Assembly: GCA_002682825.1 (NCBI GenBank) | Contig: NOKP01000010.1 | Location: 248,001-312,000 of the forward strand | DNA from: Neonectria sp. B-13 | Taxonomy: Eukaryota; Ascomycota; Sordariomycetes; Hypocreales; Nectriaceae | DNA: 64,000 nucleotides | Direction: 5' to 3' | Shown here: positions 30,595-41,564 of the stretch, in pieces | How the letters are laid out: each line of letters opens with the position of its first letter | Numbering within the stretch: the first letter of the stretch is position 1 | The notes under the pieces: model-generated | What the model was told of the DNA's origin: nothing | The model's input: the letters and a program-made list of their open reading frames with translations, nothing else | Database searches by the model: none | Translations under genes and position numbers: made by a program

Positions 30595-32202
30595 GTTTGC
30601 GAGGTGAGGTCTTAGTGAGCCTCGAAGAATTGATGTGTTGGGGAGGCTTGATGAAAATGAGATGGAGGTCGGACGGGCAGCTGCTTTATCTATTCCATCA
30701 AGTCTGGCATGAACATACTGAATGTAGACGCACCCACGACTTCAAGTCCGTTGACCGGAATTGGATGTTTACCGAGTCCACCGTAATCTCGCAGAGTTCA
30801 GGGTGGAATGAGGTGAAAGTGCCGGCCATTCCAATGTGAGCCGGCGAACATAGAGATGAACCCCGCCCGGCACGGTCGTCGGCGTGCAACCCACCAAAGG
30901 CCAGCCCGATGGCGAGCAGTGCAACCCATCAAAGGTTCGTATTTCCTTACACATGTGCTTCGTATTCTATTGTGCCTGTGTTCAGCTCATGCAGTGTCAG
31001 CCACACTCATGCCGGCTTGTCGCTCGGCAGCCAGTAAGATGGGGAAGTGCTATCGCAAATTCCTCCCGAGAATCATATGCATGACCCTAAAGCTACGTGA
31101 GCCTATTAACGTATGTCGGAATGCTTGGAAAAGGGTTATGAAGCGTGTATAATTGATCTCGCGCGACCTTAGAGTTAATACAACTCAAATATGTATGCCA
31201 AGTTGCATTAAGTCATAGTGATGTTTGGTGCTTGTTTGATGGTTCATCTGCACCCATCCACGCCTAATATTCTTCAAGCTTCAATCTCGACAGGGTCTCA
31301 GACAGGGTTTCTCTAAGATGAGGGAAATGGACTTTCCCGTGTTTGACTTTTAGCCATAGAGTTCTTTGTTTTTCAGCTTCCGCCATTCACATTTCCTTGG
31401 TCGTTTTGAGGGAAGCTCCATGCCTCGCGTACCAAAGCCAAGCACAACGGTACCCCGGAAACGGCTGGGCTTCCCCGCCCGCTGCGGCAATACGAGGCCG
31501 TCTCGCCAAGTTCAAGGGTGAAGTTTCACAGAGACATAAACGAGAATCGTGCGACACTCCATTGCTGCTGCATTGCCTCTCGTCTGGCATCCATACCATC
31601 AAGGGTGTCGCGTTATAGACGTGGTAGTATGGATTGTGTTAACTTCCACGGTTGGGCCAGGTGGGATTATTTGACACATAGTTAAACAAGACGCGTTCAT
31701 TCCAACCCACAAGCTGATTTTGATATAGAAGCCCACGCATCGCTCATATATATGCACGTATGTCATCCATACGTTTATCAATCTTTGGACAGTCGCTTGC
31801 TGCGGCCCGGCCCGCGGGAGGTGTGGGGCCCGGGGAACACGGGGAAGCCAGCGGGCGGGTGCATCACCAAATGTCCATCTCCGGGAAATGAAGAACGCGG
31901 AGTTAAAGCAGAGCAGAAGCTGCACCTTCTCGGCGACTGCAACCACTGCTTCGAAAGAACTGTAGACTGAATCTGCCGCTCACAACGCTCTTAACAGCCG
32001 ACGCCAAGGAGGGCGCCCTGCGACGATTGTTTCGATAAGTGATCAGCATATGCAGTGAGATGTCGTCATTTACGACCAGGAGGCGCGCCTTTCGGCACTA
32101 GTGACGACATCTCACCGCATCATGTAAATGATCAAAACGCTGCCCGGCTGCTACTTCGTGATGATGTACGAATCGTGAAGTAATCGTGCTACCCCAGACT
32201 TC
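30595..32202. other. Divergent intergenic region between glucan lyase and DHA2-type transporter
   Basis: About 1.6 kb lies between the two start codons. No intervening gene was supported. It must contain both promoters. A GC-rich segment around 31800-31860 (cggcccggcccgcgggaggtg) stands out from its surroundings; near 31466 a gggcttccccgcccgctgcgg stretch superficially resembles 5S rRNA but does not continue as one. Confidence 0.4.
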
Positions 32203-33975
32203 ATGATGGATCGCAACCAGAGTCACATTGCAATTGGTGGTGGAAGTGTCACCTCACTCCAGCCGGCAATTGTTCCCTTGCAGTCCTTGGCTCCAGGTAT
32301 CAAGACCAGAGGGGCTGTTCGCCATGACTCGGATGGAACTTTCAATGATTCCCAACCTCCCGATGCAACCGACATCCGCTCCTCATTGGGCCAGGCGCCA
32401 AGTGAAGCGGCGGCCCCTCAAGCCACGGGTTTCTCGAAACCGAGGCGCGTTGCAGTCATTGTTACCCTCGCCGGCATCAGCTTCCTCAACACTATGGGCT
32501 CCGGCATTCTCATCGCAGCTCTTCCTCGGATCGCAGATGAGCTTGGCCTCACCGAGAGCCTCATTTTATGGCCCGCCGCCGTATACGCGCTGGCAGCTGG
32601 GTGCCTGCTCCTCATCTTCGGCGCCGTAGCTGATGTGGTTGGTTCCAAGCTGATGTGGCTCACTGGGAGCTATCTGTTCATGGCGTTCACGCTAGGAGTT
32701 GGCCTGGCTCGAACAGGAATCCAGCTCATTCTGCTTCGAACACTGCTTGGCGCCTCCATTTCCATGTGTTTGCCCACCGCCGTGAGTTTGATAGCCAACA
32801 CCTTTCCGAAAGGCTCCTGGCGGAATGTCGCATTTGCCATGAACGGCATGGGCAGCCCATTAGGCTATGCTCTCGGCTTGGTTCTCGGAGGTATCTTCAC
32901 GGATACAATCGGTTGGCGATGGGCCTACTACATGTCGGCCATCATCAACTTCTGCTTCTCGACTTGCGCCATCTGGTCTCTGCCGTCTATTCCCACCAAA
33001 GGCGAGCGACCCTGGACAGCTCGTCTAGCCCACGAGATCGATTGGGTTGGTGCCATCACCATGAGTGTCGCGCTCGGGATGCTGCTCTACGTCCTAGCGA
33101 TGGTGTCTTCCTCTTACAAGAGGCTTGACAACCCTGCCAACATCTCGCTTTTGAGTATTTCTCTTGCGCTACTGGTGGCCTTTCCGTTCTGGATGGATCG
33201 TCAGGTAAAGCTAGGACGACCTGCCTTGATTCCAAACAGCCTCTGGAGGAACTCATCCTTCACATCCGTGTGCATCGCGGTTTTTCTTTGCTGGGCCTCG
33301 CTGAACGGCATCGAGTACTTCACAACGCTTTAGTAAGTCCTCAACTGTAGCAAGCCCGTACTTTATTAATACCTGCATCAATAGCTTCCAGAAGATCCAG
33401 GGCTTATCCGCATTGCAAAGCTCTCTGAGATTCCTACCTCATGTTATTATGGGGGTTGCAGTAAACATCATCACCGCGTTGATCATCTCAAGAGTCAAAG
33501 TACGGACCCTGGCCGTTGTGTCAGCTGTCATCACCATGATAGCCGCGCCTCTCATGGCAACGGTCGACATCGGAGAAAACTACTGGCTTGCGCCGTTTTG
33601 GGCCATGTTCCTCTCTCCAGTCAATCCAGATGGTACGAACACCGAACTCTTGACGGATTTCCAAAACTAACTAGCGCAGTGCTATTTACCATCTCAAATC
33701 TCGTCATCTCAGACGCGTATCCTCTTGAGATGCAGTCGTTGGCTGGTGGAGTTTTCAACGAGGTCGCACAATTCGGGAACTCGGTGGGTCTGGCCGTCAC
33801 TGCCGCTATCGCAGCATCGGTCACAGAGCAATCAGGAGTGAAGGAACACGAGCTCGCCCTAATGAGAGGTTATCGAGCTGCATTTTGGTCCATCTTTTCA
33901 AGTTGTGCGATTGTGACAATTGTTCTCTGGTTCGGGCTGAGAAAGGGAGGAATTGTAGGTAAGAAGGAGGACTAG
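32203..33975 (+). CDS. MFS transporter, DHA2-type (14-TM drug:H+ antiporter family), 557 aa
   Basis: Exons 32203-33332, 33385-33632 and 33680-33975; introns start GTAAGT and GTACGA, phases match and the frame ends at TAG. A cytosolic N-terminal tail of about 80 residues precedes the first membrane helix (VAVIVTLAGISFLNTMGSGI). Family signs are LLIFGAVADVVGSKLMWLTG (motif A-like loop), RTLLGASISMCLPTAVSLIANTFP, and GWRWAYYMSAIINFCF in the sixth-helix region, as in Atr1/DHA2 proteins. Many hydrophobic segments fit 12-14 helices. Substrates of this family range from drugs to secondary metabolites and cannot be told from sequence. A second ATG two codons earlier versus later (32203 or 32206) cannot be resolved. 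It is divergent from the glucan lyase, so co-regulation is possible but not shown. Confidence 0.87.
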
Positions 33976-35459
33976 TTACCCTCTCCTCAAACCAGCTGAA
34001 GTAGAGCAACAAGGATTTACAAATAAACTTGGAATATTCTTTAATCACAATCCACTTGCCTTCGGCGGGTTGGTCTCAGAGTTTCTGTGCGGCGAGGCGA
34101 TTCCGATTGGTTACTCTCTCGACACCGCCTAGTTGTTCAAAAGAGTTGCGTTCAAAATCATCGACGAGATGGATGGGTGTCCCAGCGTCGCGGCTCATGC
34201 GAAAGGGTGCTTTCTCACATGTTTCGACAGTGAAGGCATCAACAGACTCCCACATCTTACAACATCCTATAATGTGCTGAGGCCTCTGGTTGCAAGCTGG
34301 CACGTTTCATTATCCCCCTTTCACCCAGTTTGAGGAGATAATCATAGTCAAATAAGAAAGAGGGGAGGCAAAAGCCCTCTGCCGGGTGCCACTAGACTAC
34401 GTCAAATGATTCAGATCCCCACCTCCTGAATACGAGACACAGGTTTGATAGGCAAAAGGAGACTTCGGAAACCAATCACGTATGCATGCACACATGAGAA
34501 TGTTGAACAAGGTGGGTTGCAAATGTAATGTCTCAGGCAGCAAACCGGATTTGTGGCTAGGCAATCAGGTACTGTAGTATCGGGTAGTAGCAGCCATACC
34601 TGAACGTTCCTTGGCAGGGATAACCCTCCAAAATGCCCAAGACGTTGTCCAGCCAGCCAAGAGAAAGAGTTTCATACGGCGTGAGACTGTCACTTAGTAA
34701 CATTGGTTCTATCATGTAAAGACACGCACGGGAAGAAGATTCAACTTGCCACATGCCACAGGCAGACCATAGTCTTACGCAGAGCGCCGAAAGATCCCGA
34801 CAGAGCGGGTCGAGCCTACAGTTGGATGTATGGGATGCCTTGGGCACAGCGAAAGAAAGAACTCTTGGGTGGCTTTTAGGCCGCACAAGATACGCAGATA
34901 CTGTAACTCCTCATGAGAGGAATGGCGGTCTGATGCCCGATGGCTTGCATGCGAACAACGTAATGATTCCGATCGTTGCAACGCCACCGGTCTTCTGACA
35001 TCAGATTACGCGGAACCGGGGACAGTTGCCGGGATTTGAGTTCCAGCTTCAGCCCGCTTGGTTACGCACCGACAGAGTTAAGCGACGTGCTCCGCGAATG
35101 ATGGAAAGACGAGCAAACTCAGAGCTCGGAACATCGGCCGATCGAGCATCTTGCATGAGCCAAGGGGCGAAGACCCACCGCTCAGCCGCGGATCGATACG
35201 CAACACCGTAGATCTTGGATGTCGGTAAATGTCCTGAGCTAATTAGCATGTCAGCCATCGCGGCTCGTAGCCTCGTAGGTGGGCAAAGTCTCAGCCGCAT
35301 GCAAAAGCACGCTGGGCGATTGGTGTTTCGTCGTGCCGTGCCGTGTCTCACATTCCAAAGTCGGTCAACAAGTCTTACAACCCCTCACTTGATGACATAG
35401 CCGACCATGGCCTTCATGAGCTTGACGTAATTAAACACGTTTGGAGGAGTTGAATCTAC
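33976..35459. other. Intergenic, nothing recognised
   Basis: No supportable gene on either strand over about 1.5 kb. ORFs are under 110 codons and conflict. Confidence 0.4.
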
Positions 35460-35467
35460 TATAAGTA
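35460..35467 (+). promoter_or_regulatory. TATA box of the 68-residue microprotein gene
   Basis: TATAAGTA lies about 100 bases upstream of the ATG at 35568. A TGACGTAA element (CRE/bZIP-like) is at 35423-35430. A leader rich in CA/AAC words and ending AACCTTCAACATGG follows, as for a typical expressed fungal gene. Confidence 0.4.
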
Positions 35468-35567
35468 TCCAGTTCATTCAGTGGTAGGTCCTACTCTCAT
35501 CAGCAGCAGCAGAACTACAAGCACTAAACACAATCACAAAACGAACAACCAAGCCACAACCTTCAAC

Positions 35568-36010
35568 ATGGCCATGGTGAGTCCAACATCAATCACATAC
35601 CACAAGCTAAAAGGGACTTCGAATGGCTAATCTCAACACCTTTACTAGAAACTTATCCAGGTTCGATGCAGCGGCCCCCCGATCGATGATCGTGAGGTTA
35701 GGAAGTAAGTCCTGCGGAAAGACATTGGGGGTTTACAATCATATATATTGACTCGCATACAGCATTGTGCAGCAACTGGGAGGGCAGCTTTTGCCTGCCC
35801 CCAAGATCTTCCCCCCGATGTACATGATCAAGTAAGTAACTTCCGCATGCTGCCTTCATCGTTCCTGTACACGTTCCCCTCTACCTTCCTTCACAGTCCT
35901 CGTCACTGACTCTACGGTTCTCCAGGGGCACCGAGCAGCTTGCACGGGAAGTGGAGTCGAAGTTTGGTGAAATGGCCATCGTCAATATCTTGCAGGATAT
36001 TGATGACTGA
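35568..36010 (+). CDS. Uncharacterised 68-residue protein, four exons (hand-spliced)
   Basis: Visible only by splicing. Exons are 35568-35576 (9 nt), 35661-35704, 35763-35831 and 35926-36010. Introns of 84, 58 and 94 nt begin GTGAGT, GTAAGT and GTAAGT (all perfect consensus) and end CCAG, ACAG and CCAG. The total of 207 nt is exactly in frame to a TGA. The product starts MAMVRCSGPP, has REVRNIVQQLGGQLLPAPK and PPMYMIK in the middle, and ends in an acidic tail of KFGEMAIVNILQDIDD type. There is no signal peptide or membrane segment; one Cys only. Predicted as a small intracellular, partly helical protein. No family recognised. Three consensus introns in 68 codons, a TATA box, a good start context and a termination codon together make a real gene likely. 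The 9-nt first exon is the weakest part. Confidence 0.6.
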
Positions 36011-37139
36011 AAAGGATAGGATCGTACTGAAAGAGAGTTTAAAGGTTCAATTCGTTTAGGACCTTGGTGAAACGATCTCCAAAATACTGCCCTACATTTA
36101 AAGAACGAGGCCAAGTCCTTATGTTTCTCGTGACTGTGAATTCAGCCCTTTGCCTTTCGACAACTTACGCAATATTCTCGTGATCGGGTCAACAATATCC
36201 CATCGTTTGTCTGTCACATACAACCAAGAAGAGTAGGATTGCTTGTAATGCACCTTAACGCCCATACTGGAATTCGACAATCTTTGAGTATTTAAACATG
36301 AATCAAGACTTCGATAGAAGGTGATAATGATGACGTTAATAATCAACCTTACCAAGGAGCATAGCAAACCTTGGGAAGCTTGACTGGTTTGTTTGCTACA
36401 TAACTCAACAATCCCGAACCATGAAGTATGCATATTAGGAGATGTAAACAGCCCAAGGTTCATTTAACGTCTCGGTCGAACTACAAGGTCTGGTTCCCTG
36501 CACTCCTAGGAAATTTCGGGACTTGATTTCAGATGCTAGCCATTCCTCTCTTGAATGTCGAGTAATCGAATGTTATGACCATAATATCTCCTGTATTCAT
36601 CCTTTGTTTGCTTGATTGACCATATATTCTTCACGCGGGTCTTTGGCCATGCTCTGAGTGAACTCGCAATATCTCTTCCATTAGAAGACATTCATACAGG
36701 TCACAAGTTCCCCTCCTGGGCTTATTGAGAATATTGCCCCTGGAGTGTGCCCGGCATGCCAGGGAAATTTAGTACAAGGATAGACCGAGAGAGAGTGATA
36801 ATCCACATGAAAACCTACCATTGCTCCAGCCATTTAGTATCCAAGTCATGGTTCCAAGATGGCAAGTCCAACGCCATCGCGGGATTGTCAATCATGCCGG
36901 CAGGTCCGCAAAATTTGTGGCCGGCGTCGTTTTCAAACTGGAAACCAAAGCCAACAATGCCACTGGTAGAACTGGCAACCCGTATGCTGATTAATTGGTT
37001 CCGTAACCGGATATGGCACTGGATTTCAAAGGATGGCAGAAGTGGCCAGCACGAGACAGCTTGGCGATGGGAGGTACAATCGACTTGTAGAAATAAAACT
37101 GATATCTCGATCGCGTTCATTCCCAGGCTTTCAGAATGA
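36011..37139. other. Intergenic with possible decayed coding sequence on the minus strand
   Basis: Nothing firm. On the minus strand near 36815-37120, one frame reads SGIVGFGFQFENDAGHKFCG and DNPAMALDLPSWNHDLDTKW, which looks protein-like, but no start, splice model or family was found. Confidence 0.3.
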
Positions 37140-37640
37140 AACAGAAGGCACTAAGTTTCAAGCAAGCGTGTACCAATGCTGCTGGCGCTCCTAACGTCTT
37201 GCCGAGCAAGTCCTCGAGCCACCTGCCCAGCTTCGTGCCCTCGGCCAACTAGCTCTGGGTCGATGCTGCAATCTTCTTGTAGCCGAATGTTTTGATCCAG
37301 AAGTGGTATCAAGCACTGAGTCCAATGTCCAAAACTGTGCCAAATTCGGCGTCGGTTGGGAACATGGCCAGCTCGAAATCCGGCGATCCCAAGTGGACAA
37401 TTAGTAGGTGGTTCACTTCGGAAGGTAGCCAGGCGAATGGGTCTGCGGAAGTTTCGATTGGGGGCAAATGAGAATTCGGTATCAGAGTCATCAGCCTTGA
37501 AGTTTTCGACACCTGGTAGCTTTTGGGTGGAGGAACCAAGGCAAGGGGTGTTAGGTTCGGCCAGCAGAAATTCGCAAGCTTCAGGGATGGCACCGTTAAA
37601 GGCCCAGAACTGCGAGTTGTGCCCACCGAAACCAAATCAC
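37140..37640 (-). pseudogene. Possible decayed coding fragment, family unknown
   Basis: On the minus strand, one frame reads QFWAFNGAIPEACEFLLAEP and DTEFSFAPNRNFRRPIRLA. A different frame then continues LPSEVNHLLIVHLGSPDFEL, FPTDAEFGTVLDIG, a TGA, WIKTFGYKKIAASTQS, a TAG, and LAEGTKLGRWLEDLLGK. The residue composition looks coding in each piece, with a frameshift and two stops between. Either a decayed gene or unrecognised introns could explain this. I do not recognise the family. Confidence 0.25.
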
Positions 37641-38712
37641 AGGACTGTCTTTAGCAAAGGATGCAACTCTTTCACTTGAGTCCCTGGTTGTATGCTGACT
37701 GGAACTGCAGCGTACGTGGATCCCTGCCTCGAGGGTGTACGGGCTAGGTTATCCGTGATCTCCTTGACATGGCCTTAGGACCCGGACGTTACTTCCGAGT
37801 AGTAAATAAAACCACCTAGATATAGCCATGGATGTTTGGTTTCAAGACTGTTCGCAGGGTATTCTCCACATGTTTGGGGTAACGATGCTAGTGCCAACCC
37901 CCAAGGACCACCGCACCCCCAACCGCTTCCACACATCTCCACAATCCCCATCAAATGATCCTACTTGACGTCAGCGGTGCTCGTAGGGCTTTAGAATTGG
38001 CAGTAGTGATTGGTGGGAAATTGGGAGCCCATCGTCGGGATGAAGAAATAGGGTTATGGCCTGCTGCGAGGTGCAATTCGAGAAAGATTTGGCGTGGGGT
38101 CTTGGGCGTCTGTGGAGATGCCGAAGCTAAAGTGCAACGGTTAACTAGAGATATGGAGAGCAGCCCCATGGGGAAGAACTGTGGTTCTCATAGATCCGAG
38201 TCATGATGCATGTCTTGAACCCAGGCACCTTTTTTGAGAGCGGTTTTCAGGACAGAGACGGCTGACGGAACGACAGATTATGGGCTGATGTGTTGAGAAG
38301 AATTTGCACAGTCGGATCCGGGGTATGAGCGACATCGGCTCGGGACATCAAATCAGATTATCAGATGGATAAGGGAGAGAGCGCACGGGCAGCCAAGCCA
38401 GTGGTTTTGTTCTCCGTGGTACGTAATCTGCAACTTCAGCCTCACCTTAGCCTCACTTCACCGCGACCAAACAAACTCGCCGCGCCGGAGAACCTTGAGA
38501 AGTTGGGAGAGGGACTTTGCGCTTCCGACTTTACCAGAAACTCGGCGCAAAGACCTCCTCGACGGGACAGAGGGAATCAATACCCTTCGACTGACTCAGG
38601 GAGGCAATCCTTCGCCTCATCCATTCTCTAGCGTGCGGAGTCCAGTGCCCCACAACCTCCATGTACCGGCCGGGGGAGGCCCGACGAGCAGGGGCCGAGC
38701 CTCGAGCCCGGG
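37641..38712. other. Intergenic before the ACS-type transporter
   Basis: No gene supported. The final ~250 bases are likely promoter. Confidence 0.4.
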
Positions 38713-38718
38713 TATAAA
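38713..38718 (+). promoter_or_regulatory. TATA box of the ACS-type transporter gene
   Basis: TATAAA sits 91-96 bases upstream of the ATG at 38809, followed by a C/T-rich leader (ctcctctcctcctctcc). Confidence 0.5.
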
Positions 38719-38808
38719 GCCCGACATCGCCAACATCAAACGCCGCTCCTCTCCTCCTCTCCATTGCAGAGCTCGCATACATAGCCGGAAAGTGGACGCT
38801 CTTCAAGA

Positions 38809-40552
38809 ATGGCCGACCAGCAAGACTCGGCGCCGGACGCCCGCAACAGCGACGTCAACCGCTTCGAGCGCGACCCGGAGCTCGAGGACATGGACAAGCC
38901 CGTCGTTGTCACGGCCGAGAACCAGCCGCACGAGATCTACGCCGAGGCCGTCGCGCGGTATCCCAACGACGAGGCCATCGATGCCGCCGCCGAGCGGAGG
39001 GTCCGCCGGAAGCTGGACCGGCGCATCCTCCCGCTGCTAGGCATCTGCTACTTCTTCTACTACGTCGACAAGACGACGCTGTGAGCTGTCCACGGACTCC
39101 AAACACAACTTCGGCCTCTAACCGTGCCCAGTTCCTATGCCGCCATCTTCGGCCTCAAGGAGGACCTCGGCCTCCAGGGCGACCAGTACTCGTGGCTCTC
39201 CGGCAGCTTCTACTTCGGCTGGCTCATCTGGGCCATCCCGTCCAACCTCATCATGCAGCGCAGCCCGCCCGGCTACTACCTGGCCTTCAACATCTTCATG
39301 TGGGGAGCGCTGCTGATGGCCCAGGCCGCCTCCAAGAGCTTTGGCGCCCTGCTCGCCCTGCGCGTCTTGTCGGGCGCCTTCGAGGCCATCGCCGACCCAG
39401 CCTTTATGCTCATCACGTCCATGTACTTCACCCGCGCCGAGCAGCCCACGCGCATCGCCGCCTGGTACGCTTTTAACGGCATCGGCGTCGCGGGCGGCGG
39501 CCTGATCGGTTCGTATCTCCGGGTTGGTCCTTGGAGGATTTCCATACTAACATGTCTAAAGGCTACGGCATCGGAAACATCAACGGCGCCCTCCAGTCCT
39601 GGCGCTACGAGTTCCTCGTCGTCGGCGCCTTCTGCTCCTTCTGGGCCGTCGTGCTCGTCTTCCTGCTGCCCAACTCGCCGCGCACCATCCGGGGCTTCAC
39701 GCACGACGAGCGCCTGATCATGATCGCGCGCATGCGGCGCAACCAGACGGGCATCGAGCAGCGCACCATCAACTGGGGCCAGGTCAAGGAGGCCTACCTC
39801 GACTACAAGACCTGGCTGTTCACCCTGCTCGGCTTCGTCTCCAACGTTCCCAACGGCGGCATCTCCAACTTCTCCACCCTCGTCATCCGCGGCCTCGGCT
39901 TCGACACCCTGCACACCGCCCTGCTCGGCATTCCCCAGGGCGCCCTCGTCGTCATCTGGATCTGCCTTGGCGCCCTCGCCAACAAGTACATGCCGCCCAA
40001 CAGCAGGACTCTCGTCAGCGCCATCTTCATGTTGCCCACCATCGCCGGCGCCTTGGGCTTCCTCCTTGCCCCCGCCGATGCCTACGTTGGCCGACTGATC
40101 TGCTTGTGAGTTCCACTTGGTCCCTTACCCGGTTGACAAAATCCCGGCCGTTTCTAACTTTCTACAGCTACCTCACCGGCTCATACCAGGCGTCCTTCGT
40201 CATCTGCCTTTCCCTCATCACCTCCAACACCGGCGGCCAGTCCAAGAAGATGATAGTCTCGGGCATGATCTGGTTCGGCGCCTGCGTGGGCAACATCGTC
40301 AGCCCCTTCTTCTACCGTTCCAACCAGGCACCCTCGTATCACCTGGGCATCGGCTCGCTGCTGGTGGCCAACTGCATCGAGGTCGCCCTCTTCTTTGTCT
40401 TCCGCTACAGCTTCAAGTGGGAGAACCGGCGCAAGGAGAAGCAGCGTGCTGCCATGCGCGCCGCGGGCAATGATCCCGCTGACCTGCTCAACGCTACCGC
40501 CTTTACCGACATGACGGACAAGGAGAATCCTAATTTTGAGTATGTGTACTAG
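38809..40552 (+). CDS. MFS transporter, Dal5/allantoate permease-like (ACS family), 525 aa
   Basis: Exons 38809-39080, 39132-39508, 39562-40105 and 40168-40552; introns start GTGAGC, GTTCGT, GTGAGT and GTGAGT-like sites and phases match to a TAG. The soluble N-terminus (about 80 residues, acidic) precedes RILPLLGICYFFYYVDKTTLSYA, the characteristic first helix with D-K-x-x-L of the anion:cation symporter family (yeast Dal5, Seo1, Tna1). Other family words are GLQGDQYSWLSGSFYFGWL, RVLSGAFEAIADPAFMLITS, and NREQ-type linker sequence; PNSPRTIRGFTHDERL marks the central loop; GSYQASFVICLSLITSNTGG is helix 10. It imports small organic anions, vitamins or ureides in known members; substrate here is unknown. 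Codon usage is GC-rich (C-ending), unlike the neighbouring AT-richer DNA. Confidence 0.88.
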
Positions 40553-41564
40553 CACTGTGAGCTTAGATGGCTTAGATAAAGGTGTTGGCTGGTTGCAAAA
40601 GTGGCAGCGTTGGGGCAACAAATAACGACATCCTTACGAGTAATGAATAAGCTGTCTTAGCATGATACCGCGTCTCTGAAAGCCTCCGGTGTGAAGCTAT
40701 CGCGCCCTCCTCGGTCTTGGGCTCTTGGTGAGACTAGTCTGCCCCTAAGCTTAACCCCCACGCCTCAAACTTCTCCCCCACGCACCCAAGCGACGTTGAA
40801 CTAAGCCTCGCCCCCTCTCGGCAGTCTTGCCGGGATGAAGTTGCAGGAGGGTTCCCCTGAATGTGACAGCTCCCTTGTCATTGTGATACATCTCCTCTCG
40901 CCACGCCGCCACCTTCCCCGTGCCCTCGTGGCAAAGCTATACATACGCCCACACCCTTTGCCGAACCCCGACTATCTTTCCTGCCCCTGTCGGTTTCTCG
41001 AAAAAGCAACTTATTGTAATTCGTACCTCCGTAGCTAGAGTGGCCATGGTAGTTACTAAAGGACGAAGAAGACCGGGGTAGAATTCGCTCGTTGCAATCG
41101 GAAACTGTATAGCACAGTCCAACCCAGGTACAGCAGCCTCATATCGACACAACAACCCCAGGTTTGGATCAACGCTCCAAAGCGCTGACAGTATTAGCAC
41201 GTAAAGAGGAGGCTCCCACACCAAAGCCTAGGCCTTCGCTTTCGGGCGATACTGTTGGTCTGGTTAGTTATCACGTTAGCAGAGTCACGGTTTCAGGGAA
41301 CACTAGTGTCTTGCAACATTGCTAAATTGATCTAAGTAATTAGTCAAAGTGCCTGTAAAGAAGTAACCTCCGCCGCCACTACCCGCCAAACCGGTCGCCC
41401 CTTTTGATTGATATCGTCATCGCCTGATCGCTATCGTCGCTTTCTCTCGCTCTCGTTGAAACTTCCCCAAGTCGCCCCTGGCGGGGCTACTCCTTCATCT
41501 CAACACTCAACACCACGTTCCACCGTACTTCTCTCGTCTTCCGGTCGCCTCGCCTCGCACATCG
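40553..41564. other. Intergenic between ACS transporter and Argonaute 3' ends
   Basis: Convergent 3' flanks; no gene seen. The CT-rich stretch at about 41400-41560 looks like a + strand leader, but no + strand gene follows because the Argonaute gene lies antisense. Confidence 0.4.

Noticed and set aside
31460..31500. 5S rRNA-like word (gggcttccccgcccgctgcgg)
   Set aside because: The flanks do not continue with the conserved 5S sequence (no cagccgtac, no matching 5' and 3' ends), so it is chance similarity.
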